Below, in pieces: positions 1-13,700 of a stretch of 64,000 nucleotides of DNA. The stretch is from Phytomonas francai. Lineage: Eukaryota > Euglenozoa > Kinetoplastea > Trypanosomatida > Trypanosomatidae. Under the pieces are notes generated by a model that searched no databases, was not told where the DNA came from, and saw nothing but the letters and a program-made list of their open reading frames with translations. The first letter of the stretch is position 1. Every line of letters begins with the position of its first letter. The stretch lies in contig MJCC01000023.1 in NCBI GenBank assembly GCA_001766655.1, forward strand, positions 23,923-87,922. The letters are read 5' to 3'. The translations under genes and the position numbers were made by a program.

Positions 1-2542
1 AGCAGACAACCACCTGTGACAGAGCGGACATCACCCGCTGCTGCCCCGTTGAGCGCGCAGCCACCTTTGGTAAAGAAGAAGCCATCCAGCGCTCAATTGC
101 CGAGCAGGCCGCCACTTATAGATGAGCGCAAGCCATCTAGTGTCAATACACTGAGGAGGCGATCACCCATATTGGGTCGAAGACCATTCTGCACCAGTTC
201 ATCAAGCGTAGAACCACCTTTGGTGGAGGGCATATCGCTTCAGATTTCTCCTAATAAAGAGGCTGTGCCTTTGGAAGGTTTTCAGAAGAAATTTTTTGAG
301 TATGCACCTAATAGCTCTAGTAAATCAGTGCTGCCATTATCCAAATTAGAATCGCTTGAACTGTTGCCGACACTTCCGAGTGCTAAAAAATTCGCAGATA
401 ACACGCCAGTAGGAAGCCTGATCTCGGGAAGTGCGCACGCAATGTCCTCCCGCCCAGCTTCTGGAGCCTCACTCCCTTACATAAAATTGGAGGAGTCTGG
501 AAAGTTAAGTGAGATGTCAAACGCACGCTTGCCATTTGCCTCTATCATAGATCAATCTCTTCACGGTGAAGAGAGCGGCATGAGCGAAGACACGAAACTG
601 TCTTCATCGGTTAAGGAGGCTGCAAAAACATCACCCATTAAACCCTCACAGGTGCTGAACGACTCTCCAGTTCTGGAGTCATTTTCATCTGGTGACTCAG
701 TTCCTTCGGCAGGTCCATTGTGGAAAGCTGTCTTAGAGGTGTGCCCAACCCTTTCGGAAGAGCTGTTGCCTGGTATCTACCTACACGACCTCGTTGGGAG
801 CATTCACGAGCATCCGCGAGTTCGTTCAATGCTTAATCAGCTCGTTATCAAGCAAACTGGACGCGGAAGGGCAGTCATGTTTCCCACGTATTCGAATGCC
901 GATAATATCGAGCTTAAGCTACTGGAATTACTAAGGTCGATAGCATCCGACCTGCGCACGCAGACCCTTTCCGTACAGGATGAAATGCCATTTTTATCCT
1001 ACCGTGTGGGCAGCATTCTGTTAGCCAATTTACATAATCTGATGGAACAGGATGCTTCCTTTCAGTCTCTTTGCAGTATTCGTCGTCAGATCATACGTGG
1101 TGCCGTTGGGGTTGCTGGTGGGATCGGCTATACTCAGCGCTTGGATAGGGTCGAGCAGTGCCTCAAGGATGCAGTCTCGCTATTAGCGCGCACTAGTCGC
1201 TTTCCTACGATCAACGCAGAAAAGGTGGAGTCCTCTATCGCCATATTATCGCAGTTCCGCATCAACCCGTCTGACCTAATTATCCACGATGGGAGCAGCG
1301 TCGGGCTCTCTGCACAGTTATCTCTTAACGGGCACTCCATGGGGCAACACTCCCCTACTAAACAACTTACCAAGGCTCCTTTCAATCGGACAATGTTCAA
1401 TCCCGCATCTACCTTACCCATTCCCTCAACTTCGAGAGAGAGTAAGGCGGGGGTGCGCAGGGAATGGAAATCGTGCGGAACTGACAATACCGTCGGAGCT
1501 TCTCTGACAAGAGAGCATTCCTCGTCGACGGGGTTTGCGCCCCCCTCGATAACCCCCCGGTTGCCCTTCCAAGGACAGCTGTTCAAACACACAACGCTCA
1601 GGCCGGCTTCCTTTTCAAAGCAGTCAATGCAACAAAACGAGTCTGCCCAGCCGTCGAAGAAGGACTCCCAGCAGCCTTCCGCCACGCCGCCTTACGCCGA
1701 GTCCGCCAAACGGCATCCTGTAGCCCACGACGCGACTGCCCGCTGGGGGGGGAAATCCGAGTCTGTCGGAGAGCACTTCGCATGAGGGCAGCTCCCACGC
1801 GCGGAGTGCGCCGAAGACGCTCACGGGAGGGTCTTCCATAGCCCGGCCCATTTCGACGAGCATTACGGACGCGGGGGCAGGGTGGCTCCGGGCCTCTCTC
1901 CCCAGCCGAAACGCCTCCCTCGACGTCGCCATTCCCCCATCCTTTGCAGATCGGGGAACCCACCCACCGCGGCCCTCCGTCGTCGCGCGGACGCTTTTTC
2001 ACAGCAAAAGCATCATAAAGACGCCGACGCCGCTGGATTTGGGACGTGCGAGCGTGCAATCCGCGGCGTCGGTGGGCTCACTGGCGGTGACCACCTCGCT
2101 TCGGGAGGTCTACCAGCAGGCTTGCCTGGTGCACAAGATGCGGCCCAACACCGGCCTCCTCCACGTCCTCCCCGCGGAGCCCTTCAGGCGACTTGCGAGC
2201 ATCGACCTCTCCGCGAACTATGTAGGCTCGAGGGGTATCGCTCCGCTTTTGGAGGTCATTAATCTCAACGGGGATGCCCTGCGCACGCTACGCCTGAGCC
2301 AGAATAACTTGGAGAACATTGAAGTGCTCGAGATAGTCGATGTGCTCTTAAACACCCCAGCTGGGAATGCCCTGACGTACTTGGATCTATCCTACAACCC
2401 AATCTCTCGTACTAGTGGTCAAGCAATACTAGACTTGTGTATTAAAAGGCCTAATATCACAACCATTTGCTTGGAGGGCACCACAATACCGCGACAATTG
2501 CTTAGGGCGATTATGGAAACTGTTGAAAAGCCTAATATGTAA
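1..2542 (+). CDS. Leucine-rich-repeat protein, 5' truncated by the window edge, frame broken at a G8 run
   Basis: The frame is open from base 1 (no start codon seen), so the gene begins outside the window. The first ~590 codons, read in the frame ending at 1785, are low-complexity Ser/Pro-rich with degenerate PPLV-x-KKPSS-like repeats near the start. A helical region of no recognised family lies around 715-1200. From 1724 a second frame is open without a stop to 2542. It carries leucine-rich repeats of ribonuclease-inhibitor type (LASIDLSANYVGSRGIAPLL, LRTLRLSQNNL, LTYLDLSYNPIS), which end the protein. The two frames overlap only between 1724 and 1785, a stretch holding eight consecutive G, so one gene interrupted by a one-base change is the simplest reading. 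LRR proteins usually mediate protein-protein binding; the partner is unknown. Alternatives are two genes or a true pseudogene. Confidence 0.7.
1745..1752 (+). other. G8 homopolymer at the frame break of the LRR gene
   Basis: Eight consecutive G lie inside the 60-base overlap of the two open frames. Removing one G, or adding two, would join them. This may be a sequencing or assembly error, a length polymorphism, or a real mutation. Confidence 0.6.
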
Positions 2543-4209
2543 AAAATTGTATGTATTAAATCTAACAAATAATACTATGTGCATGTCTGAGAACGTAGAT
2601 TTTTCCTTATGTTCATAGGAAACGCCCATTTTTAAAAATAAATAGGTGATACTACTACGAATTTAGACGTTGAATTTATGCTGGATGTTAGCTTTTTTTT
2701 ACTATTATCGATGTATTCAAAGATTTAGGGCGCATTTAGGCTATTTAATGAAAATTCTTCACCCTTCACTAGTCACTATGAGTTTTGGCTTCCGCAATCT
2801 CAAACCGGTTTATCCTGCTTAACCCTATTTCACTTAATCACAAGATGCGCATTTAGTGTTATGTGTGTGCATGTAGCGTTCATAAGTGGGTGTGCATTTA
2901 TGAGTCTTTTTACGATTCTTATTTTTGAGTAATTGTTTAGAATGCATTTTTTTTTTTGCTTTATTTGATCCTCTATTTTTCTATTCTTTTTAACTCGAAA
3001 TAAAACTTTCTCATTTTGCTTAAATAAACCGAAAAAAGGAGACCTTTTCCATATTGTAAGGAGGACAGTGAGCATATATATATATCTATATATCTATATA
3101 TATTAATTGTAAAATTATTATTACTATTTAGTGACAACGCTTCATGAGCACGAATAAGAAGGTGGAAATTACCTCATGAAGCTTCAACAAACATACCTGC
3201 ATATCAAGAAATAACGCCCAAGTTTATTCCTATATAAGAGAACAAAAGAGTTTAAGCGGCAAGAATGTTACTGGAAAGGCTTTTGCCTGCCTTTTTTCTC
3301 GCCTTGTTCGCTTAAACAGTGAGATGTCTTCGATCGAAGTAAATGCAATAACTGTGGCGGGAGAAGGACTCATTTCCTGCACAGGCTAATTTACAATGTC
3401 CTCGCACGTGAACTCTTTTGTGATCGTGCTTCCTGCCGTTCTCGAGTTCGTCTTTGTGATCCACTAGTAAGATGTTCCGTTGGACATCAGGGGACCCTCT
3501 GAGAGGGATCAGGGCGTACGAAACACTTACCTCGCGGATAAGGTGATGGGTAGTGTGCGTGTAATTTACACCCGCATCTCCAATGGCATCACTGCCTCTC
3601 TGATCTCCGAGCACACGCGTACATGGCGATCTTCCTGGTGGGATTCAGCAGGGTGATGATATCAATATAAACTAGGCGTCGGGCTCTTCGTGAGAGCCCT
3701 CAGATTGGCCCTGGCGGGGTGGGTTGGAATGGGGAATTGCGGTCGGCGTCAACGCGCGCTCGGCACCCGGGCGACCTCCCTCGGCGGCATCCGATGGGCT
3801 TTGGGTTCCCCTCGATGGGGCTTTTCTTCCTCTAATTCACCGCCCCCATGGTCGATATGCATTTCCACGACTTCCTGCAGGTCCTTCGGAGCGGTATGAA
3901 TGTACCGTAGTCTTTGCTCTTAGGAGGGGTGTGGGGTGTGGGGGGAGCTCCGTTATCGTGTGTTTTTAGACACATAGGTGACGGCGTTTCGAATCGCAGC
4001 ATTTTCGCCGGGTTCTCCTTCCTCTGCCTTTTTTTTCGAGTATGCCCTTACATTGGGGAATGTATTAAAAAAGTATTTAATATCACATGTATATCTTTTA
4101 AAACAGAATCAATTACGATTGTAAAAGAAGGCGAAAAGGGTAATAACGTGGATAACGACACACACACATATCTATATCTATATCTATATCTATATCTATA
4201 TCTATATCT

Positions 4210-4240
<31 letters not shown>

Positions 4241-4732
4241 CATATTATATGAGTTGCTGCACAGTATTGTCGAAGCATGTTCACCCTTGCTCATCATTCA
4301 TTTTGAGGTACTCTCTTTATTTCTATCAAAGTCTTTTCATATCGTATGACTCCCCCCCCTCCCCCCCCCCTTTCTCTCTCTCGTACCTATTTATAAATCC
4401 TATAAATTAGATTTTGCGTTTAATATTACAATCTCATTTTTCGCATATAAATTAGTCTGAGAACTATAACTACAGTTCTCTCTTTTGTATTTTATTTTTA
4501 TAGATTGCCAAGGCATAAAAGCAGTATATAGTTTTTTGATTGTGCTTCAATAAGTGTCTGGTACGGTATTTATGTTTATACAAAAAACTGCACGTAGCCA
4601 TTGACACTTTCCGTTTCATTTATTTTTCATACACTCTAACGTTGCTATTAGAAAAAAATACATCTGTATTAGTCCACTTTTGATTTCTTTTCGCGTGTGA
4701 ATTTGATCGGCTACATCGATCGAAAAGAAAAA
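2543..4732. other. Intergenic spacer, AT-rich with a GC-richer island
   Basis: Contains TA-rich microsatellites (about 3073-3100 and 4157-4242), a C/T-rich stretch at 4350-4381, and a less AT-rich island from about 3390 to 3970. Within that island one + frame, 3396 to 3650, reads as protein-like sequence except for two adjacent stops at 3465-3470. No intact gene is supported. The last few hundred bases are the 5' flank of the giant gene, with candidate AG acceptors at 4650-4651 and 4671-4672. Confidence 0.6.
4157..4242. repeat. (TATATC)n microsatellite with CA and TA ends
   Basis: A short CA run is followed by about ten copies of TATATC and then a TA run. It makes meaningless Tyr/Leu or Tyr/Arg dipeptide open frames on both strands. 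Confidence 0.9.
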
Positions 4733-7700
4733 ATGGAGGTTCGGATAAAATTTGGGAGCAAGAACTACACCATCGCACTTCCTGGCGAAGGCGGGACGCT
4801 GGGCGAGCTCAAGCGGCGTATCGCGGAGGAGACCGGCATCCTTCCCGCGATGCAAAAGCTCTTAGGAAAGCCCAAACTGCCGAGCAGCCCGGACGACACC
4901 CCTCTGCGGGCCCTCGGGATCTCGCATGGGAGCAAACTGATGCTGGTCGGCTCGCAGGTCGAGGCGGTGGTGAGCGCGAACGCGGCGAGCCCCGCCGAGG
5001 CCTCGCGGCAGCGCCTTCTTCGCCGTCTGCCCTTTCCTTTCTGGCTGCTTCCCCCCTACGGGGGCTTTCTCGCGGACCCCTACGTCGCCGGCCGCGGGCC
5101 CCCCGTCGAGGGCGGCCCCGGGCTCCTCGCCCTGCTCGCCCTCGACGTTATTTTGGGCCGCCTCAACCCCCTCGGCGAGGGCGGGGGCGCCGCGTGGGTC
5201 TCGGCGCTCGGCCGCGAGGGCGGCGCGCGGGTTTCGCACCGACTTTTGCGAAATCTCCGCGATCGGCTGCGGGGCGCCGTCCAACGCGCGCGCGGGGTCC
5301 TGCGCGGGGCCGTCGACTTCGCCGCGGGGGGGGGGCCCGCGGCGATCCTCGCGCAGGTCGCGCGCGTCGTTCGCGAGGTCGACGGGCTCGCGGTCGGGGC
5401 GTGGTTTTTGCTCCCCGCGGGCTGGGCGGGCCGCGGGGCCGACGCCGCCGCCGTCCTCCTCGTCCACCGCCGCGCCCCGGACGGCTTCGCGGTCGCCGTG
5501 GTCGACCGAAGCGCGGACGGGGATGTCTACCGCCCGCGATGGCAGACCGCCGAGAAGATCCTCGGATGCCCGATTTTGCGGTTCGAAACGGTCTCGCCGG
5601 GGCGGCTGCGGGACCGGGCGTTTTGGCTCGTCCTGATCTCGCTCTGGATGCGCGCGAGCGACCCGCGGGATCGCTCGGAGTTCATCCGGCGGGAGGTCTT
5701 CTACGACGTCCTGCTCCCATGGCTCGTCGAGAAGGACCCCGACCACGCGGAGGTCGAGCGGTATGCGACCAAGATGCTGCTCGAAACCCCCTTCGCCGCC
5801 ACCAACGGCGATTCGACGTCGGGTCGTGGATCGTCGGCAGGGCCTTCGCTGGCCAGCGAGCCTCCCGAAGATTCCGCCGCCGCGGTGGCCTTTTCGGATT
5901 CCCCTTTTATTTCAAGCCACGGGTGCAGCCCAATCTGCTCGTCCTCAAGCGCGATCAAATCGCTCGTGACCGCGTTTTGCTTTCTTGTTGAGCAGTTCGA
6001 CGGGCAGACGACGAGGGCGGAGATTAAACAGCTCAAGCACGCGCTCAAGTATGAGTTCTTTGTGCGCGCTGTCGAGGATTTAATGGCGTACGCGGAGCGC
6101 TTTCTAACCGATCCCCCGCCCCCCATTGAAGCGACCGCCATCCACGCGAGCTCTTCGGCTCGTTCGCGAGAAGGGGAGGCCTCGACGCCCTTCGACGAGG
6201 GCCGCCTGCGGGGGGCGCTGAATCGACTCCGACGCATCGGCGTCGGCAGCGGCGAGCCTGCGTTATCGCTGGACACCATTCTATCCGCCGCCTCCGCGAA
6301 GCGGGTGGTGCTGAAGAACTCCAAGAATATCATCCTTCAGGCCGATTATTTTGCGAACAAATACGTGTTGGTCTACGTCGGGTCGCTCGCGGCGCATGGG
6401 GGCAGGAAGTCCGCCTCTCTTGTTGGCGAGGCGGCTTCCCGGATGGGGCGGCGAGGCGGCGGCCCCGCCGCCGAGCTTATTTTCATCAGCGCTGACGAAA
6501 CCGAGGAGGACTACGCGGCGCACCTCGAGCTGCTTTCGTGCGTCTCGCGCGCGGCGTATCCGTCGAGCGGGGAGCTGGTCCGCCTGATGGAGGTCGCGCA
6601 GGTGCCGGAGTTGGCCGTTTTCCGCCCGGACGGGCGTCTTCTGCACCGCCAGGGGTTCCGTGCGCTGCGCGAGGATGCGGAGCTGGCCCTTTTCCCCGAC
6701 GGCAACCTCTGGCGGGGCGCGCACCCGCTCTCCTCGACGGATCTTCATATGCTCCGCGCCGGCCTCGCGCAGCTCGCGCACCACACGAAAAAGCGCGTGG
6801 ACGGGGGGCTCCTGGGGGCCGCGGACGCGGCCCACGTCGTGGGGCTTCTGGAGGCCGCCGCGGCCCTCCTCGACGCCCTCCCGCGCGATGACGTCCACGC
6901 CCTCACGCGCGCGCGCGCGCTCGAGGCCCGCGGGCTGGACCCCCCCCTCCGCACGCCCGTCCGCGCGGACGGCGGCTTCGCGAACGCGGCCCTCCTCGCG
7001 CGCGCCTCGACGGCGGCGTACTACGGCCCCCTTTTCGAATTCGCGGAGCCGACGCTCGAGGACGTCGGGGGGTTTCGCCGCGTCGAGAGCCTCGCGGGGC
7101 TGCTTTCCACGCTCGCGTGCGCGCGCGGGGTCGTTTCGGCGCTCTGGGACCGCACCCGGCATAGCAGTACGGCCTCGCGGGTCGCCGTGCAGATGCACCT
7201 CATCGAATTCATCACGTGGCTCTTCTCCACGATCGTGCCGGGGCCGAGGCCCGCGGGCGCGGGCCCCCGCCCGCCCGCCTCGATCGAATCGGACGTCTCG
7301 GCGGCGTTTTACGCCGCCGAGGGCTTCCCCGAGGCCGCGGGGCCGCAGGACGCGCAGATCGAGATGCTCGAGGCCCTTCACTACCTCATGCTCTCCTTCG
7401 CGAACGCCTGGCAGGCCGTCGAGACGCCCTCGCGCGCCTTCGACGCCGAGCGCTGCCTTATCGCGATGGCGATGCTCCTCGTCTTCGACGCCGTCGCGCG
7501 GCAGAGCCGCGGCGCGAAGGCGGGCCGCCTCCTCGCGCGTTTGCTCTCCACCGGCGAGGGCTTTTACCCCTCGACCTCGCTTGGAAGGCAGGCGCTGCCG
7601 TTCGCGAAGGTCGCCGCCGGGCTGGAGCTCACGCGGCCCGGCCTCCTCGCCCTCCGCTCCGTCGTCCTCCGCTGCATCGAGGACCAGAGGAGGCACCTCA

Positions 7701-10700
7701 AGGACGAGCTTTTTGATCTCCGCATGACCGACAAACTCGAGCTGCGAAAGGGGAGCCCGACGGTGAGCTTTTTGCGCCGCTTTATGGAGAACGCGGGGCT
7801 CGCGCTGGACGACTTCGCGGGCCCGACGGCGCGCGGCCTGACGGAGATGGAGAAGCTGATGGAGTGGCTTTGCAGCCCGCGGACGCCGCTCGCGCAGGGC
7901 CATCGGGAGTTCCTGCTCTACCGGGATATGGTGCTGCTCGCGAAATTTCTCGGGACGATGGAGATGCGGGGCACGCAGCTGCTCCGGCGGCGAAAGGAAC
8001 TCGACCCCCGGACGACCTGGCGGATCTCCTTCGAGGAGGACGCCCCTGGACGGCAGATGAGCGCGGGATGGCGGACGACCCCGAGCCCACTCCGGTGGGA
8101 GTGCGTGATGGTGCGCGGGCGGGATATGGACATCGCGGATCTCGTCGTCAAGGGCTTTGGGGATCGCGAGGTGATGTACGGCGAGGGGCTTGTCTTGCAG
8201 TCGCCCATTGATGTCAGTCGCCAGATCGGGGTCGATCACGCCAGCGAGGATGACGTGCTCCACGCGGAGCCGCTCCCCACCTTCGGCGGAACCCTCGATT
8301 CCGAGAGCTCGGAGGTGCTTCTTTCCTGCTTAACCACGCCCTACGTCCGGATTCCCCTGATTCTGGATTTTTTCTCCACGCAGGGCCGGAATACGTATCT
8401 TTTCGCGCCTGAAGTTCAGAATGTGCTGCGGGCGGTTTTGTTTGAACCGGGCGCGTACGTTTCCCCGGAGCGCCTGGCCGCGGCGGAGCCCCGGATCGTT
8501 CCCTTGCGTTTAAGCGCTCAGCAGCGCGAGGAGGTGGCGCTTAGCAACCTTCGCGGGGATTTTAGCAAGCAAAACTACGAGGATTACCTCGGGACGACCT
8601 ACGGGCTGCTGCTGAATGAGATGATCCAGGCCCCCGGGTCCGTCCTGCAGCCCCTGCATACCATTTTAGAGACCATTAAGGAGCTAGGCCCGAGCTCCGT
8701 CTACAGCCCCAATGCCTCATACGTGCTTTTTGTACTGAATTTACTCTGTGAGGTCTTCACCTTCTGTGAGTTTGTGTGCGAAAAGAAACTTTCGACACAG
8801 CAGTCTTTATTGGAGACCTTCCACTGGAATTTTCTGCGCTTTCTGGAGGCGCATGTGGATCCGCTTCTGTCGGAATGGCTGCACGAGAGCGAGGCGAATA
8901 GCGATACCCCAACCCAGTGCGTGATTTACTCCTACAAGGCCACCCTAGAGCGGGCGTTATGGCGGGGTCTTTCCGCGCTCGACGCGTCTGAGGCTCGCGC
9001 GCGCGTTGAGGATTCGCAGGGGGCGTTGGTGAAAGGGTCGAGGTGGGATTACCTGGCGAAGTTTTTGCAGTCGAGCGCGTTTGTGCGCGCTCGGCACGGC
9101 TTTGGGATGGGTATGCAGCGCACGCAGCTGGTAACGCAAGCCGGCGATGACTTGCTCTCTCCTGAAAACAAGCTCCTCCGCTTTTTGCAAGCCCAGGGGC
9201 TTGACACCTCCCAGGTCTCGCACGAGATGCTTGAGCAGGGGAGGACGCTGATGATGGGCGGCAGCCTCCGGCGGGCGGTCTTCGTTCAGATCCAAAGCAG
9301 CACGCACAGGGATACGGTGCGGGTGCCGAACCTAACCCACTTCAACCCCCGCAGCGCCACGGAGGCGAAGCGGCAGAAGCTTCCCCCCTCCGACGTCCCG
9401 GAGCAGCTGCTCTTCCACTACCTGCTCGCCGACCACGAGGCGATTCTCGGCTTTCTGGCGGGCGAGAGCGCGGAGGGGCGGGGGCGGGTCCTCGAGGGCG
9501 TCGTCCGGGCGATCCTGCGAGACCACGGCGCGGGGCCCCCGCGGGCGTCCCCGGGCTCCTGGCGGGCGGTCTCGCGCGGGGTCTACCGCGGGGCCGGCCC
9601 CCGCGCCGGGCTTCTCTTCCACGCCCCGACCTGCGAGCTCTTCTGGCGCGACCAGGAGCTGAGGCGGGTGCCCGACACGATGTCGCACTTCGCGGACTTC
9701 GCCGACCTGCTCGGCCGGGACGGGCTGCAGTGCGGGGTGGTGAGCCGGCACCGGCACCGGCACTGGGTGCACCTCCTCGGCACCCCCTACGACGCCGTCG
9801 AGTGGGACGCGCCGTGGGGGGGGGGGGCCGACCAGGGCATCCACAGCCCCGTCGTCGTCGCCGAGGAGGCCGGGGCCGTCGTCAGCGCCGTCTTCGCCGG
9901 CCTCACCTACGACCGCGTCGTCGAGGTCGGCGAGGAGGCCGAGGAGACGGGACTCTGGCCGGTGCACCGGGAGCGGTGGGCCGTGGGGTTGGTGCGCGAG
10001 GTGCTCCGGAGGGCGTTCCCGGACGGGATGCGGTTCTTCCCGCTTGCCCCCGCGCTCTCGGAGGCGTCCGCGGCAATAGGGGCCGTTCGCCCCGGAAAGG
10101 ACACGGCACACATCGTAGCAAACGAGGAACGCGATGGCGAGGAGGAAGCGGTGGGCGAGATGCGCTTTATTATGTACGATGCTCCCCAGAACGACGACGA
10201 CGAAAAGCGTGCGACGTGGAAGGAAATTGTCGCCTACCGCTATCCTAAACCGTATTTCCACCTTTTCAACCTCGTATCGCACGCGCGGAAGCTCTACCGT
10301 TCACTCGTCTTCACCACGAACCAGCGGCTCTGCTTGCATAGTCTTGCCCTCTTACCCACCACACACACGCGTGAGGATCTAACGACGACGGCTTTTCAGG
10401 CCGGAGACCTCAAACAACGTGTGTGGGGGGAAAGCTCGTTGGAAATTCACCGCTTCAACGCGTCTGTCGAGGGCCGCGAAATGTATCTTCCAGCGCGCCT
10501 CCTCCAAGGTCTCATCCCAAGCGCCCTTCTGGAGGCTTTTTTCTTCTGGCAAGGCGAGGATGACGTGCTGCGGGGTTACCCAAGGTCGTCGGTTGAGGCG
10601 GAATCTGTGGCTCTGCCTCATAACGGGGAAGAGGAGCAGAAGGAGTCTGAGGACCAAGGTAAAGACCCTTGCAACGTGGGAGACTCGATAGCATCTGAAA

Positions 10701-13700
10701 ACGGGCGGGCAAGGAGGTTCAAAGGCCAATCCGCCGAGATGCTCGATCATTGGTTTAACTACGCCGTGGAGATTTACCTGGACGAAGGCGCGTCCACCTG
10801 CACTGTTGTTCGTCGAGATGATAAAACCTACACCCCCATACAAGTTGGGCAGGCGTCAAAGGCAACGGCGAGAAGTTCTCCTGGAGCTGCGGTTCTCAAG
10901 GAGGATGCGAGTGCTCAGCATCTTTTGCCGCATCGAGCTGAGGTTGGAAACGCGGAGGCTGCTTCTTCAACTCCATCACCCTTCGGGGTGGCAAACTCAG
11001 CTTTCCATAACGAAGAAGCAGAAAATGATGAAAGAGGGGATGCGGATGGCTCTCGGCATGATTTGCAGACGAATACAGGTCATAGCAACAGCCAGGGAGG
11101 CGGGATGGATCGCTACGGCACGCGTTCCGAGTCGGCGCTCTTGCAGGCTGCCCTTCCTCATCTTCCCGAGGGGGTTTCCAGGGAGATTCTTTCCCGCGCA
11201 GGTGGGAATATCAGCGCTGCTATTCGCTGGGCAACGAGTTCGGAGAACCAGGGAGAAATAGCGCAAATTGTGGAGGCCGTATCGCAAAGTAGTATTAAGG
11301 AGAACGAAGATCAGGAAGAAGGCGAGGGAACCCATTTAGAAAGGTCGAGAGCCGTGCAAGAAATAGCGTCCGGTAGCCATGACGGAGACCGTTCAATGGG
11401 TAAGCGGGGAGGATTACCGGGGCTTCGGCCTACAGATCGCGTATTGGTTAATTTAATACGCTGTCCTTCCCTTACCCCTCTGTTGGAATTGTTGACAAAG
11501 TTGGAGGACTGCTCGCATATTTTGGTATGGGGGCGTGATGCAAGAGCAACACCGTCCTTACGGGACGTCCATAATCCTAACAATGACAAGGAGACACAGG
11601 AAAAGGAAGCATCAGGTACAGCTTTGGATGACAAATTCCTCACGACGACAACAGAAACTTCCTCGAATCTGACGATTATCGTGGATTCTATTGAGCTTCC
11701 GCGGCTACGGGTGAAGCTTTACGTCCAGCGTGATAGCGGTGATTCACGTTTGAAGCTTTACCTCGCTGACCAGCCTGGCTGGCGAGTGGCGGAGCGAGAT
11801 GATTTACTCTCCTCAAAGCATTACGAACGCCTTCACCAGCTCGAGAATCCTTTTCAGCAGTGCATCATGCTTTGTAATCAAACACACGAGATCGCGTTTA
11901 TGGTACCGAATCATGAATTTACGCCCGTCCACGTCGTCGGGGATCCCTTTAATAGCCTGCTTTTGTTTGATCGCTCCAGCCTTCGCTGGCAGGAGTCGGT
12001 GTCCTCACCGTATTACATGTATCCCGTTCATACCAGTCTTTCCTTTTTGCTCCCCCCGACGCTTTCCGCATCTTTGTATTACGCAGTCATGCAGTGCGCC
12101 ACGCAGCATTACGGGGATGCGCTGCGCACGTTGGAAGCCTGCTATACCGATAGTCCTTTTTCGCCAGAAGAGGCATTTATGTTCTCGCTTTTTGATCGCA
12201 CGGTCGCGGACGCCTTTCCGGATGCTCATGCCGTTCGCCTAAAGCTCGCTCACGCCGTTCAGTACAGCACCAATAAGTACAACTGGTCGCTTTCTTTTGA
12301 GCTTGCGAGTTATCTCATGAAAAAACGTCATGTTTCTGCCGATTGCTGTTTAAAACGTACGGTAGTGGTGGACTTACTCAAGCGCTGCGATAAAGCAATC
12401 CCGATCGTCCGCTCCCAGCTCGAGTTATACGCGGCCCTGCTCGGTCACCAACGCGCCTCTGGAAATTCAATTTCTTCGACGGTTGATATGATTTCGGAAA
12501 GGATTCCTGTGAATATAAAAACACCAGGAATGCGTCGCTGTGGATCTCCCTGGGCAAAGCTGCTTTTGAATCCCTGGGAGAAGATCTCCCCGCAGAAGCC
12601 TCGGCGGATTACCTACAACCCCCCGCGCGATAATGAGATTTCCGAGCTCGATCTCGTCAAGCTCCTTTTCTCCGATGAGGTTCTGATAGATGAGGAGAGC
12701 GGGGCAAATAATAAGCGAGGCTTTTTCTTCCTCTATTGCCTTAAAATGGGCAGAATCCGAACGGTGCTGGATGGGGTGGAGGTTAGCGGGAGCCTCTCGG
12801 AGCTTTTAGCGCGTTGGTTCCACCTCCGCCATGCGCGTTGGGGGGAGGCCGTTGACGAGGTCCCGCCCTCCTGGACGGCGGTCGTTTTGCAGTTGATGGA
12901 GCGATTCCCCTCGGCGGGGTGGCCCGAACCGATCAAAGGGGCCTCCTTGTATAAAATGCGGTACGGGATTAGCCTCCAACCCCTCATGGGAGAGCCCTTG
13001 GAGCGCGGAAGCGGCACCTTCTCGACGCGAGAATACCCTGACGTGATTGCGTTCTTTGACGCCATCCACCAGACCGCGCGCGAGCTGTTTAAAAACCATC
13101 CCTCGACCGCCATGATTCGGGAATCTCGCATGCAAAGTCGGCATCGGACGCCAGAATCTCGCGTGAACAGGGTGATTATGGTCGATCATATCGGCGGCGG
13201 CCGCGTGCTTCCGCGGAATACTGGCCGTAGCTCTATTCACATTTGTGAAAACGACCTTCCGATGGAATATTTCACGGACGAAAATGAAGAAGAGTCGGAG
13301 GGACGAAGCCGCCGAGAGGCACTCGAAACGCTTTGCACCGAGCCTCTTCGTATTCTTGGCTTTTCGCAGAATCTCATCGTCGCCGCGGAGCCTTTGGCAA
13401 ACGATTTAGCATTCGATGTCGGGGAGGGTAAAGCTTCTTCTTCTTCTTCTTCTTCTACATTGCTGCCCTTTGATTTGCGTCGGCACCCTCTCGCGCGGAC
13501 GCCGCTCGCACAGGGACTTCTCGATCGCGTCGAGGACGACGCCAAGCGCTTCGCCGACCAACGTCGGCAGAGTACGCATCACTTTTTCTGCTGTCTCTCC
13601 CCCAAAGAAGTTAAAATACTTCTTCAGGGTGAAAATCCTTCCGAATTAGCGGACGTGTTATGGAGAGCGGTGGAGATGCTTCGCGATTTCTGCGCGACGC

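Noticed and set aside
4048..4284. Tyr/Arg or Tyr/Leu dipeptide frames on both strands
   Set aside because: They are products of the TATATC microsatellite, not proteins.
6281..8263. 660-codon open frame on the minus strand
   Set aside because: It is antisense to the giant gene in a very GC-rich stretch where stop codons are rare on both strands. Its product is Arg/Glu/Pro-rich without any domain.
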